A program made the position numbers and the translations under genes. The notes below the pieces were generated by a model. That model did not search any database and had not been told where the DNA came from. It saw only the letters and a program-made list of their open reading frames with translations. A stretch of DNA of 54,681 nucleotides, taken from assembly GCA_011056635.1 (NCBI GenBank), contig DSEO01000262.1, positions 1 through 54,681 of the forward strand, written 5' to 3'. Position 1 is the first letter of the stretch. Every line of letters begins with the position of its first letter. This document shows, in pieces, positions 8,126 through 16,668 of the stretch. The DNA is from Bacteroides sp. GTDB taxonomy: Bacteria; Bacteroidota; Bacteroidia; Bacteroidales; GCA-2748055.

Positions 8126-9508
8126 ATGAATACATTCATGGACGATTCCATTCTGCGATTAAACAGGGAATACAGGGAGTATTTTCTGAAAAACGGGGCA
8201 TCGGTTGCAGCACAATTTACCCATCTGAGGGAGTTCCTGATGGAACGGGGCTGCACATTCCGGGGAGAGGCCATGCCAACGCTGCTGAAGCCTAACTTTG
8301 TGTCGGTGCGGCAATCGGCATTGCTGAAAAATTATGTGGAGCGGATGAGCAGGGCCCTTAATAAGTTCATCGGGATCTACCTGGCGGATGACCGGGTGCG
8401 GGGTTTCATGGGATTCTCGGAAAAGGAAAAGCAATTGTTCCGGATCGATCCGGGATACAGCAATCCGCTTGTCATTTCACGCCTGGACGCATTCCTGGAT
8501 CATGAATCCCTGAAATTCCTGGAATTCAACTGCGATTCTCCTGCCGGTATCGCCTATGCAGATGTGCTGGAAGAGGGTTTTCAGGAGATCTTCAGGGGAT
8601 ACCCCTTTTTGAACAGTTACCGCATCCGTTACGCCAGGCGACAGGACATGCTCCTGGCCTCATTGCTGCATTGCTACCGGGAATTCCGGGTACTGCACAG
8701 AAATATGCCGGAAAAACCCGTGGTGGCCATCGTGGACTGGGCGGATGTCTCCACGCACTCCGAATTTGACCTGCACCGGAAACATTTCCGGGAGCACGGA
8801 CTGCAAACCATCATTGCCACTCCGCAGGATTTTACCATCAGCAATGGAAAGGCACTGGCCGGGGGAGAGGAAGTGCATCTGGTTTATAAGCGGGTTATTA
8901 CCAGAGAGCTGCTGGAGAAATGGAACGAGGTGGAGGAATTCATCGCGTGCATCGGTGAAGGCATGGTGTGTTGCTGTAACTCATTCAGGTCCTATATTGT
9001 AGGAAACAAGAAGGTACTTGCGGTACTGTCCGATCCCCGGTTCAATACCGCATTTTCTGACAGGGAAAGGCAGCTGATCAGACAGACCGTTCCGTGGACG
9101 CAGGTGCTTGCGGATTCGCGCGTAAAGTATGGAAGGAAATGGGTGAACCTGAAATCCTTTATACCGGATCAGAAAGACCGGATGGTCATGAAGCCAGGCA
9201 ACAAATACGGGGGAAAGGATGTCTATATAGGGCGGGAGACATCCCAGAACGTCTGGGAAGAAGTGATGAACAAACACCTGAACGATGACACGTGGGTGGT
9301 CCAGGAATATGTGGATATTCCCACCGATGATTATCCTGAGATATCAGGCGAGGTCAGTTTTAAATGCAAGTACGTGAACATTAATCCATATGCCCTCAAT
9401 AACCGTTACAGCGGGACCATCACCCGGATATCGGAGAGTCCGGTTATCAATGTGAGTGCGGGCGGGGGACTGGTGCCCACGCTGACTGCCGGGCCTGCGG
9501 AACGCTGA
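8126..9508 (+). CDS. Circularly permuted ATP-grasp ligase (glutathionylspermidine-synthase-like)
   Basis: About 460 residues from the ATG at 8126; a TTG directly upstream and an ATG at 8138 are alternatives. It resembles the circularly permuted ATP-grasp families: LEFNCDSPAG near residue 130, VMKPGNKYGGKDVYIG near 355 (ATP-binding Lys and Gly-rich loop), WVVQEYVD (adenine-contact strand) and a C-terminal SPVINVSAGGGLVP typical of these proteins. Such enzymes join a carboxylate to an amine through an acyl phosphate, in the cytoplasm. The gene ends 16 bases before an N-formylglutamate-amidohydrolase-like gene, followed by a TonB receptor. The substrates are unknown; true glutathionylspermidine synthesis is not implied. 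Confidence 0.75.
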   Translation: MNTFMDDSILRLNREYREYFLKNGASVAAQFTHLREFLMERGCTFRGEAMPTLLKPNFVSVRQSALLKNYVERMSRALNKFIGIYLADDRVRGFMGFSEKEKQLFRIDPGYSNPLVISRLDAFLDHESLKFLEFNCDSPAGIAYADVLEEGFQEIFRGYPFLNSYRIRYARRQDMLLASLLHCYREFRVLHRNMPEKPVVAIVDWADVSTHSEFDLHRKHFREHGLQTIIATPQDFTISNGKALAGGEEVHLVYKRVITRELLEKWNEVEEFIACIGEGMVCCCNSFRSYIVGNKKVLAVLSDPRFNTAFSDRERQLIRQTVPWTQVLADSRVKYGRKWVNLKSFIPDQKDRMVMKPGNKYGGKDVYIGRETSQNVWEEVMNKHLNDDTWVVQEYVDIPTDDYPEISGEVSFKCKYVNINPYALNNRYSGTITRISESPVINVSAGGGLVPTLTAGPAER

Positions 9509-9524
9509 AAACAAAGATCATCAG

Positions 9525-10367
9525 GTGAAAACAATGCAAAGCTATACGCTGGAGGAGATCCGGGACAAGCTGGAAAAGCAGGAGTTTCCCATGGAAGGCA
9601 TCACTGCACTCGGAACGGCCAGGTTCTGTTTCCGGGAGCCGGCCGGAACCCTGGGGATTGCCCTGCATGCGGGCAGCAGTGTCCGGCAGGATATGCTGGA
9701 AATCATGGAAGTGAGCGCGGAAGAGCGCTGCCGGGAGGAGGATCCCCATACGGACATTTTTGTGAAGGATTTTCCCATGCAGATCATTGCCCTTGATTCC
9801 AGGTTTGAATATGATCTGAACAGGGATATGAAAAATTGCATCTATTCCTACCATGTGAAGCAGTGGGGACTTCAGGTCTGGTCCAGGCCGCTGACCACGG
9901 AGGAAATTGAGTTTACCCTGCAAAAATACAGGGAATTCCACGAATTGCTGGAGATGGTCATCGATCACATCCTGGGGTACAGCAGGATCGCCATACTCTT
10001 TGATGTGCACTCCTATTGTTACCAGCGTGAAAGAAAGACGGAGTGGTGGAAAGATGAACGTCCTGAGATCAACCTGGGGACAAAGTCCATCCACAGGCAG
10101 CATTTTGCTCCCCTGATTGATGCTTTCCTGGAGCGCCTCTCGCGGACAAGGGTGGACAGGCACCAGATCCGGGTGGCTGAAAATGCAATATTTCCCGGAG
10201 GTTACCTCACCCGGAAATACGCCGGGTCGCATCCTGAAAGTGTACTGGTCCTCGCCATCGAATACAAGAAGATCTTTATGAATGAGTGGACCGGGGAGCT
10301 TCATACGGAGATCCTTTCCACGCTGGTCAGGGACCTTGTAAGGGCCAGGGATCATATCATGCAGTGA
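9525..10367 (+). CDS. N-formylglutamate amidohydrolase family protein
   Basis: A 280-residue protein matching the FGase family. The zinc-site signatures are present: ALHAG with His48, EEDPHTD near residues 71-77, DSRFEYDLNR at 91-100, where the Arg residues bind the substrate carboxylate, and LFDVHSY with His162. FPGGYLTRKY and LAIEYKK follow in the C-terminal half. Classical members release formate from N-formyl-L-glutamate in histidine breakdown, but no hut genes are near. Its partner is an ATP-grasp ligase 16 bases upstream, so a more likely role is hydrolysis or trimming of an amide made by that ligase. The family call is good; the reaction is inference. Confidence 0.78.
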   Translation: MKTMQSYTLEEIRDKLEKQEFPMEGITALGTARFCFREPAGTLGIALHAGSSVRQDMLEIMEVSAEERCREEDPHTDIFVKDFPMQIIALDSRFEYDLNRDMKNCIYSYHVKQWGLQVWSRPLTTEEIEFTLQKYREFHELLEMVIDHILGYSRIAILFDVHSYCYQRERKTEWWKDERPEINLGTKSIHRQHFAPLIDAFLERLSRTRVDRHQIRVAENAIFPGGYLTRKYAGSHPESVLVLAIEYKKIFMNEWTGELHTEILSTLVRDLVRARDHIMQ

Positions 10368-10390
10368 GGAATGAAACGATCATGCATTGA

Positions 10391-12658
10391 ATGATGAAAC
10401 ATCTTTTTTCAATCTGGTTGATCCTGATCACGGCCGGTCTGTACGGACAGCGCGGGGGGATTGTGAACGGAAGGGTGTTGGATACGGATAGCGGAGAGCC
10501 CATGGTAGCAGTGAATATCAGTGCTGACCGGCGCACGGGTACTATCTCCGGAGAGGCGGGAGAGTTTTCGTTGTCCCTTTCCCCCGGCACGCATCTGATC
10601 GAGTTTTACTATGTGGGCTATGAGGTTGCCAGGAGAAGCATCAGGCTGGCCGCCGGCGAGACCGTGGCACTGGAAATAGAAATGAACCGGACCAGCAAAA
10701 TGTTGGACGAAGTGGTGGTCAGCGCGGGTAAGTATGAACAGAAGCTGTCCGATGTAACTGTTTCCCTGGAACTGCTCAAGCCTTATCAATTATCCAACCA
10801 GAATATCACTTCCCTGGACATGATCCTGGAACGGACTTCCGGGGTGAGCATCCTGGACGGGCAGCCGAGCATCCGGGGCGGAAGCGGATTCAGTTACGGG
10901 GTGGGCAGCAGGGTCCTGATGCTGGTGGATGATCTTCCCATGATATCCGGCGATGCCGGGGATATCAAATGGAACTACATGCCGGTGGAGAACCTGCACC
11001 AGGTGGAGGTGATCAAGGGGGCGTCATCCGTCCTGCATGGATCTTCAGCATTGAACGGCGTGATCAATTTCAGGACCCGTTTTCCAGGCAATGAACCAGA
11101 GACCGAAGTGACCCTTCACGGGGGAGTTTACATGAAACCCCAACGCCGTGAACTGGTATGGTGGGAGCGGAACCCGCTCTTCGGGGGTGTTTCCTTCTCC
11201 CATCTGAGAATGATCGGGAACCTGGAGCTTACCCTGGGAGGGAATTATTTTAAAAATGAAGGTTACCGGGAACTGGAACATGAACAAAGGGGCAGGGGGA
11301 ATGTGGCGGTGCGATACAGGTTCCAAAAAGTCCGGGGACTTACCGCGGGGATCTCGGCCAACGGCATGCTGCTCGACGCGGCAGATTTTCTTCTCTGGCA
11401 AAATGCCGACTCGGGAGCCTATCGGCAGAATCCAGAGACATGGTCTCCGCTGACGGGACACAGATACAACATCGATCCTTCCCTGGAGTATGTGACCCCG
11501 GAGGGGGACAAGCACTCGCTGAAGACCAGGATCTACAGTGTGGGGAACAGTGCCGTGGATACGGAGAAAAGCAGCTTTTCGAACATCTACTATGCAGAGT
11601 ACAGGTACCTGAAGCGGTTCGGTGAGCAGGTGAACTGGACCAGCGGTATCTCTTTCTCCCGGAACACGGTCATCGCCAATCTTTATGAAAATCACCGGGG
11701 ATCCAACACGGCCGCCTATTCGCAGCTGGATGCCAATCCGCTGAACCGGCTTAAGGTCTCCGCCGGTATCCGCTGGGAAATGAACACCCTCAACGGAACG
11801 CTGTATTATTCCATCCCGGTGGTGCGGGTGGGGACCAATTACCAGGCCGGGAGTGCCACCTACCTGAGGGCCTCGTTCGGACAGGGTTACAGGTTCCCCT
11901 CCGTGGCGGAAAAATATGCTTCGGCGGAGGTGGGGGGACTGCGTATTTTCAAGAACCCGGACCTGGAGCCGGAAAGGGGATGGAGCGCGGAAGCGGGCCT
12001 GAAACAGGGGTTTTCGCTGGGGGGATGGATGGGATTTGCCGACCTGGCTTTGTTCTGGACGGAATATGCGAACATGATCGAGTATACCTTCGGGGTGTAT
12101 CCCAAAGACACCACCGCTATCCCCACTTTCGATGACGTGGGATTCAAGGCGCTGAACATCGGGACGGCCAGGATCACGGGGGCAGAGCTTTCCCTGAACG
12201 GAGAGGGACGCATGGGTCCGCTCAGGTTGCGGGTCACCGGGGGATATACCTTCATGAACCCTGTGGATCCCGGGATCATCCGGGAGGAGGGGAGGGGTGA
12301 GGATGAAGCGTTTATCCTCAAGTACCGCAGACGGCACCTGGTGAAAGCAGATGCAGAGCTGGAGGCATGGCGGCTTTTTGCAGGTGCCAACGTCCAGTAC
12401 AATTCGCGGATGGTCAATGTGGATGAGGTGTTCATCGATCCGCTGACCGGGAACCTGCTGCAGCCGGGTTTCCCGGAGTACTGGAACACACATGCCACAG
12501 GCTATTTCCTGGCAGATTTCCGGCTTGGGTGGAACATTGTGGACGCTCTCAGGGTGAATGTCATTCTGCGGAATGCCTTTAACAGGGAATACCTGGGCAG
12601 ACCCGGTGATATCGGTCCCCCGCGAAACTTCACCCTCCAGGTCAGGCTTACCTTCTGA
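10391..12658 (+). CDS. TonB-dependent receptor with carboxypeptidase-regulatory-like domain
   Basis: A 755-residue outer-membrane receptor. After a signal peptide (about 1-19) comes a CarboxypepD_reg-like beta-sandwich (GIVNGRVLDTDSGEP onward, about 23-105), then the plug (LDEVVVSAGKYEQK to VEVIKGASSVLHGSSALNGVINFRT, about 113-225), then the 22-strand barrel ending in a terminal Phe (QVRLTF). No SusD gene follows, so it is not a Sus-type glycan receptor; this form more often takes up metal chelates, cobalamin or peptides. It starts 23 bases after the amidohydrolase gene and is probably cotranscribed, which suggests that the ligand relates to the product of the ATP-grasp/amidohydrolase pair. 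The ligand is unknown. Confidence 0.88.
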   Translation: MMKHLFSIWLILITAGLYGQRGGIVNGRVLDTDSGEPMVAVNISADRRTGTISGEAGEFSLSLSPGTHLIEFYYVGYEVARRSIRLAAGETVALEIEMNRTSKMLDEVVVSAGKYEQKLSDVTVSLELLKPYQLSNQNITSLDMILERTSGVSILDGQPSIRGGSGFSYGVGSRVLMLVDDLPMISGDAGDIKWNYMPVENLHQVEVIKGASSVLHGSSALNGVINFRTRFPGNEPETEVTLHGGVYMKPQRRELVWWERNPLFGGVSFSHLRMIGNLELTLGGNYFKNEGYRELEHEQRGRGNVAVRYRFQKVRGLTAGISANGMLLDAADFLLWQNADSGAYRQNPETWSPLTGHRYNIDPSLEYVTPEGDKHSLKTRIYSVGNSAVDTEKSSFSNIYYAEYRYLKRFGEQVNWTSGISFSRNTVIANLYENHRGSNTAAYSQLDANPLNRLKVSAGIRWEMNTLNGTLYYSIPVVRVGTNYQAGSATYLRASFGQGYRFPSVAEKYASAEVGGLRIFKNPDLEPERGWSAEAGLKQGFSLGGWMGFADLALFWTEYANMIEYTFGVYPKDTTAIPTFDDVGFKALNIGTARITGAELSLNGEGRMGPLRLRVTGGYTFMNPVDPGIIREEGRGEDEAFILKYRRRHLVKADAELEAWRLFAGANVQYNSRMVNVDEVFIDPLTGNLLQPGFPEYWNTHATGYFLADFRLGWNIVDALRVNVILRNAFNREYLGRPGDIGPPRNFTLQVRLTF

Positions 12659-12676
12659 CAGTCCGGTTGGCCCGGA

Positions 12677-13426
12677 TTACCTGGATTTGATGAATTTCCC
12701 CGTATAATGCCCGGTGCCGTTGGTGATCCTGTAGAAATAGGTACCGGGCTGCAGCTCCATTCCGTTAAAGTTAAAATAATGTTCGCCCGGGGGAGCGCCC
12801 ACCTCCTCCTGGTATATCAATGTACCCAGGATGTTGAATACTTTCAGATCGATCCTGTTGTCAAACGGGGTGTAGAAACCGATCCGCGTCATGTCGGAAA
12901 AGGGATTGGGTACATTCTGGATCACGCGGAATTCAAAGGATTGATTCGGATCCAGCCCGGCTGGCCAGTGGACAGTCATTGTGACGGAGGTGCTATCAGT
13001 CACCTGCGGACCTTTGATGATGGATTCCAAATACCGGATGAAAGGGCTCACGAAGATGGACAGCATGTATTCGCCAGGAGTTACGGGAGTCCCTGCCAGC
13101 TGGATGCAGTAGGCCGTGTCGGCATAGAATTTCGACGCGTTGGGGAAATAATCAATACCCTCCGGCAGGTTCTTCACCGAGTCGATCTCAATATAAACGA
13201 TCTCAACGGGGGTTGTCCCCAGTACTGCCTGATCAGGCGGGATCACGGTGATGGTTTCATCGTAAAGGACATTGACGGTGGCGGCGGGAAGGGTGCTGGG
13301 ACAAATCTCGCCTGGATCATTGAGATCCTTGCAATTCACGGTGTCGGGAATGCATTGCCCGAAACCCGTTATTCCCGTTAACATCAGGAACGCAACGGGA
13401 ATCAAAATCCGTCCGGATCTTTTCAT
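12677..13426 (-). CDS. Secreted protein with type IX secretion sorting domain
   Basis: A 249-residue protein with a signal peptide (about 1-24, ending GFGQ). The last 75 residues are a Por/type-A T9SS C-terminal sorting domain: NVPNPFSDMTRIGFYTP, then LKVFNILG, then GMELQPGTYFYRI and a final FIKSR. The middle portion (about 25-165) is a beta-rich region without a recognised enzyme motif, with Cys residues near its start (CIPDTVNC, EICPS). T9SS cargo is carried across the outer membrane and either released or anchored. The gene has one of the best promoters in the window. Function beyond secretion is unknown. Confidence 0.83.
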   Translation of the reverse strand: MKRSGRILIPVAFLMLTGITGFGQCIPDTVNCKDLNDPGEICPSTLPAATVNVLYDETITVIPPDQAVLGTTPVEIVYIEIDSVKNLPEGIDYFPNASKFYADTAYCIQLAGTPVTPGEYMLSIFVSPFIRYLESIIKGPQVTDSTSVTMTVHWPAGLDPNQSFEFRVIQNVPNPFSDMTRIGFYTPFDNRIDLKVFNILGTLIYQEEVGAPPGEHYFNFNGMELQPGTYFYRITNGTGHYTGKFIKSR

Positions 13427-13448
13427 GCTCTTTGAATATGGGTTGTCA

Positions 13449-13479
13449 CAAAGATAGGTGCAAATCAGGCCAAAGTCAA
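13449..13479 (-). promoter_or_regulatory. Bacteroidota-type promoter for the T9SS cargo gene
   Basis: On the minus strand TTG (13479-13477), a spacer of 20 bases and TATCTTTG (13456-13449) fit the TTG-N19-21-TAnnTTTG consensus. The ATG lies 22 bases downstream of the -7 box. Confidence 0.68.
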
Positions 13480-13525
13480 TGAAAAAGATCTCCTTTATTT
13501 AGTGTCATTCTAAATGCAAATTTGA

Positions 13526-13533
13526 TATCTTTG
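13526..13533 (+). promoter_or_regulatory. Putative -7 box for the pyrophosphatase gene
   Basis: TATCTTTG matches TAnnTTTG, 38 bases before the ATG at 13572. The -33 element is unclear. Confidence 0.55.
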
Positions 13534-13571
13534 GTCCTGTTTTTAAGACTAAACACCTTAACTATAGAATT

Positions 13572-15869
13572 ATGAAAGAGATTTTTGGACTATTCTGGCT
13601 ACTTCCACTGGCCGCGGTGGTCGCACTTCTTTTCGCATGGATGTTCTTTAAGAACATGATGAAAAAACCGGAAGGCAATGACCGGATGAAAGAGATCGCC
13701 AAGTATGTGCGCGAGGGGGCAATGGCCTATATCAAACGCCAGTACAGGGTGGTAGCCATGGTATTTGGAGTACTCTTAATTATTCTTTTGATCCTGGCCT
13801 ACCTGGGTGTGCAGAATCCGTTTGTACCGGTGGCATTTCTCACCGGCGGGTTCTTTTCGGGTTTGTGCGGATACCTGGGGATGCGGACGGCGACATTCGC
13901 TTCCGCAAGGACTACCTGGGGTGCATCCCAGTCGCTGAACAAAGGTTTGCAGGTGGCTTTCAGGAGCGGCGCGGTGATGGGGCTCATCGTGGTGGGATTC
14001 GGATTGCTGGATATCACGGCCTGGTTCTGGGTGCTGAACAAATTGGTTTTCACGCCCGAACATATGGAAACGGGGCTGACCTGGGCCGGGCTTACCTTCG
14101 TGCATGAAGGTATCACCGAGAAGCAGAAATTGGTGGAGATCACTGCCACCATGCTGACATTCGGGATGGGTGCTTCCACCCAGGCGCTGTTTGCCCGTGT
14201 GGGCGGCGGAATTTATACAAAAGCCGCAGATGTGGGGGCAGATTTGGTGGGGAAAGTGGAAGCCGGGATCCCGGAGGATGATCCGAGGAATCCGGCCACC
14301 ATCGCCGACAATGTGGGCGACAACGTGGGGGATGTGGCAGGCATGGGAGCTGACCTGTATGAATCCTACTGTGGTTCCATCCTGGCCACCGCCGCCCTGG
14401 GTGCGGCATTGCCGGGACTTTCGGGAGCGGACCAGGGGATGGCGGTCGTGGCGCCCATGATCGTTGCCGCGATCGGGATCATGCTCTCCATTGCGGGGAT
14501 CTTCATGGTCAGGGCCAAGGAATCCGCCACCCAGCGGAATCTCCTCCATGCACTGTTGCTGGGCACGGGAGGAAGCTCGGTGCTGATCCTGGTGGCCATG
14601 GCGATCATGGCCTCTCTGGGATGGGTCACCTGGGGCATTTTCGGTGCTGTGGTAGCCGGACTGGTGGCAGGTGTGGTGATCGGTCAGGGTACCGAACTCT
14701 TCACCTCCGATGAATACAAATACACGAAAGGCATTGCCGGACAGGCACAGCAGGGACCAGCCACCACCATCATTGATGGCATCGCGGTGGGGATGTACTC
14801 CACCTGGATCCCGGTGGTGACCATTGCCGCTGCGATCATTGCCGCCTTTGGTTTTTCGGGCGGATTCCAGGAATTTGCCAATGGCGTGTACGGGATCGGT
14901 TTCGCCGCTGTGGGAATGCTCTCCACCCTGGGGATCACCCTGGCGACCGATGCATTCGGGCCCATTGCCGACAATGCGGGCGGGAATGCCGAGATGTCGG
15001 AACTGCCGCATGAGGTGCGGGAAAGGACGGATGCCCTGGATATGCTTGGTAATACCACCGCTGCCACCGGAAAAGGATTTGCCATCGGTTCGGCTGCACT
15101 TACCGCCATGGCCCTGCTGGCCGCCTATATGGAAGAGGTGAAACTGTGGCTGGGAAAGGTGGCGGACAAGAGCATTGAAGGGTTCAAACAGGTAGGGGAT
15201 ACAATATTCTACACGGATCAGGCACCTGCAGTGGCTGAAGGAGTGAACACGGTGAAATTGAGTGCAGCCCACATCTCGGATTTTGTGGCGGCATATGATC
15301 TTTCGCTGTTCAATCCCATATTGCTGGGCGGGGTATTCATTGGTGCCATGATGGCATTTGTATTCTGTGCCATGACCATGAAGGCCGTGGGACGGGCTGC
15401 CGGTGCCATGGTGGACGAAGTGCGGCGCCAGTTCCGGGATATCCCGGGGATCATGGAAGGGAAAGCCACCCCGGAATATGCCAAGTGCGTGGCCATTTCC
15501 ACCAAGGGAGCGCAGCGTGAAATGATCGTTCCTTCCCTGCTTGCCATCATTGTACCCGTAACAATCGGTGTTGTTCTGGGCGTGGCCGGTGTGGTCGGAC
15601 TGCTGGCAGGCGGACTCACCACCGGATTCACCCTGGCGGTGATGCTGAACAATTCGGGAGGAGCATGGGACAATGCCAAGAAATATATTGAGAAAGGGAA
15701 TTACGGAGGCAAAGGCAGTGAGGCCCACAAAGCCAGTGTGGTTGGCGATACGGTGGGAGATCCGTTCAAAGATACCTCGGGACCATCGCTGAACATTCTG
15801 ATCAAGCTGATGACCATGGTTTCTGTGGTGATGGCGGGACTGACAGTCACCATCGGGATCTTTGGCTGA
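13572..15869 (+). CDS. hppA: K+-dependent membrane-bound ion-translocating pyrophosphatase
   Basis: A 765-residue, multi-helix membrane pyrophosphatase. The catalytic loop GGGIYTKAADVGADLVGK (about 210-227) is followed by IPEDDPRNPATIADNVGDNV, the Mg-pyrophosphate binding segment; a second acidic cluster lies at DAFGPIADNAGGNAEM and a third at VVGDTVGDPFKDTSGPS. In NTTAATGKG (about residue 495) the family's K+-determinant position is Ala and the later position is Gly, the pattern of K+-dependent enzymes; K+-independent ones have Lys and Thr there. It couples PPi hydrolysis to pumping of Na+ and/or H+ across the inner membrane; I cannot decide the ion from sequence. It is monocistronic and convergent with the LpxH-like gene. 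Confidence 0.95.
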   Translation: MKEIFGLFWLLPLAAVVALLFAWMFFKNMMKKPEGNDRMKEIAKYVREGAMAYIKRQYRVVAMVFGVLLIILLILAYLGVQNPFVPVAFLTGGFFSGLCGYLGMRTATFASARTTWGASQSLNKGLQVAFRSGAVMGLIVVGFGLLDITAWFWVLNKLVFTPEHMETGLTWAGLTFVHEGITEKQKLVEITATMLTFGMGASTQALFARVGGGIYTKAADVGADLVGKVEAGIPEDDPRNPATIADNVGDNVGDVAGMGADLYESYCGSILATAALGAALPGLSGADQGMAVVAPMIVAAIGIMLSIAGIFMVRAKESATQRNLLHALLLGTGGSSVLILVAMAIMASLGWVTWGIFGAVVAGLVAGVVIGQGTELFTSDEYKYTKGIAGQAQQGPATTIIDGIAVGMYSTWIPVVTIAAAIIAAFGFSGGFQEFANGVYGIGFAAVGMLSTLGITLATDAFGPIADNAGGNAEMSELPHEVRERTDALDMLGNTTAATGKGFAIGSAALTAMALLAAYMEEVKLWLGKVADKSIEGFKQVGDTIFYTDQAPAVAEGVNTVKLSAAHISDFVAAYDLSLFNPILLGGVFIGAMMAFVFCAMTMKAVGRAAGAMVDEVRRQFRDIPGIMEGKATPEYAKCVAISTKGAQREMIVPSLLAIIVPVTIGVVLGVAGVVGLLAGGLTTGFTLAVMLNNSGGAWDNAKKYIEKGNYGGKGSEAHKASVVGDTVGDPFKDTSGPSLNILIKLMTMVSVVMAGLTVTIGIFG

Positions 15870-15884
15870 CCGACCGGGGGCGGG

Positions 15885-16661
15885 TCACATGGTGATGATC
15901 TCGCCCCGGTCCTCCAGGAACTTTTTGAGCTGAAGCGTCTTCCCGTCGAAAACGGCGTAGGTGAAATTCTCGATCCAGTCGCCCAGACAGATCACCCGGC
16001 TTTTCTCCCCGACCCGGATGTCATAGGGGATGTGACGGTGACCGAAAACGAAATAGTCGATCCCGGGGTTTTCCTTCAGTTTCTCCCGGGCGAACTGCAC
16101 CTGATGTTCCTGATCCCTGCCGAGGAAAGGTATAAACAGACCCTTTTTCATGCGGCTTCTTTTCGACCACCACTGGGCAAAGGCGGTGGAGAGGTTGGGA
16201 TGCAACCGTGCATAGCACCACTGGGCAACCGGGTTTTTGAAGAGCTGCTGCAGGAGCCGGTATCCCCCGTCCTTCCGTGACAGGCCATCACCATGTCCGA
16301 GAAGGAACAGCCGGTCATTCCATTCCCGGGTCAGGGGACTGCGATGGACCGCGAGACCGATCTCGGCAGGAAGGTAATCAAAGATCCAGATGTCATGGTT
16401 CCCCGTGAAGAGATGGATTTTCACTCCTTCATCGCTCAGGGTGGCCAGTTTTCCCAGTACCCTGGTAAAACCGCGCGGAACCACTTTCCTGTATTCGAAC
16501 CAGTAATCGAACACATCACCCAGCAGCCAGAGCTCCGCGGCATCCCTGCGGATCTTTTCAAGCCATTGCACAAAGAGTTGTTCACGCTGGCGGCTTTCCT
16601 CAGGCGGAGGCATACCCAGATGAAGGTCCGATACGAAATATATGCGGTCACTTTCCGGCAT
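15885..16661 (-). CDS. lpxH: UDP-2,3-diacylglucosamine diphosphatase (LpxH-like metallophosphoesterase)
   Basis: About 258 residues from the ATG at 16661, seven bases after the stop of the upstream lipoprotein gene; a longer reading (to 16733) would overlap that gene and begin far ahead of the conserved fold. Metallophosphoesterase motifs occur in order: SDLHLG, GDVFDYW, GNHDIW, GHGDG and FGHRHIP, which bind two metal ions. The DYWFEYR stretch is typical of LpxH-type enzymes, which cleave UDP-diacylglucosamine to lipid X in lipid A synthesis at the inner membrane. It is the third gene of a minus-strand run after two thioredoxin-fold lipoproteins. Other calcineurin-like hydrolases are possible but less likely. 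Confidence 0.82.
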   Translation of the reverse strand: MPESDRIYFVSDLHLGMPPPEESRQREQLFVQWLEKIRRDAAELWLLGDVFDYWFEYRKVVPRGFTRVLGKLATLSDEGVKIHLFTGNHDIWIFDYLPAEIGLAVHRSPLTREWNDRLFLLGHGDGLSRKDGGYRLLQQLFKNPVAQWCYARLHPNLSTAFAQWWSKRSRMKKGLFIPFLGRDQEHQVQFAREKLKENPGIDYFVFGHRHIPYDIRVGEKSRVICLGDWIENFTYAVFDGKTLQLKKFLEDRGEIITM

Positions 16662-16668
16662 CAGTCCG

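Noticed and set aside
8126-9508. True glutathionylspermidine synthetase
   Set aside because: Only the ATP-grasp part is present, there is no amidase (CHAP) domain, and no polyamine genes are near; only the broad family call is supported.
11045-12493. A 482-codon minus-strand frame opposite the TonB receptor
   Set aside because: Low-complexity translation without motifs; antisense shadow of a clear receptor gene.
10391-12658. Sus-type polysaccharide utilisation locus
   Set aside because: No SusD-like gene, glycoside hydrolase or sensor follows the TonB receptor.
13776-15728. A 650-codon open frame on the minus strand opposite the pyrophosphatase gene
   Set aside because: Its product is His/Gly/Pro-rich with no fold or family signature, and it lies wholly opposite a certain gene; GC-rich codon bias opens the antisense frame.
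15866-15884. Terminator after the pyrophosphatase gene
   Set aside because: TGACC and GGTCA can pair, but the stem is short and no T-run follows.
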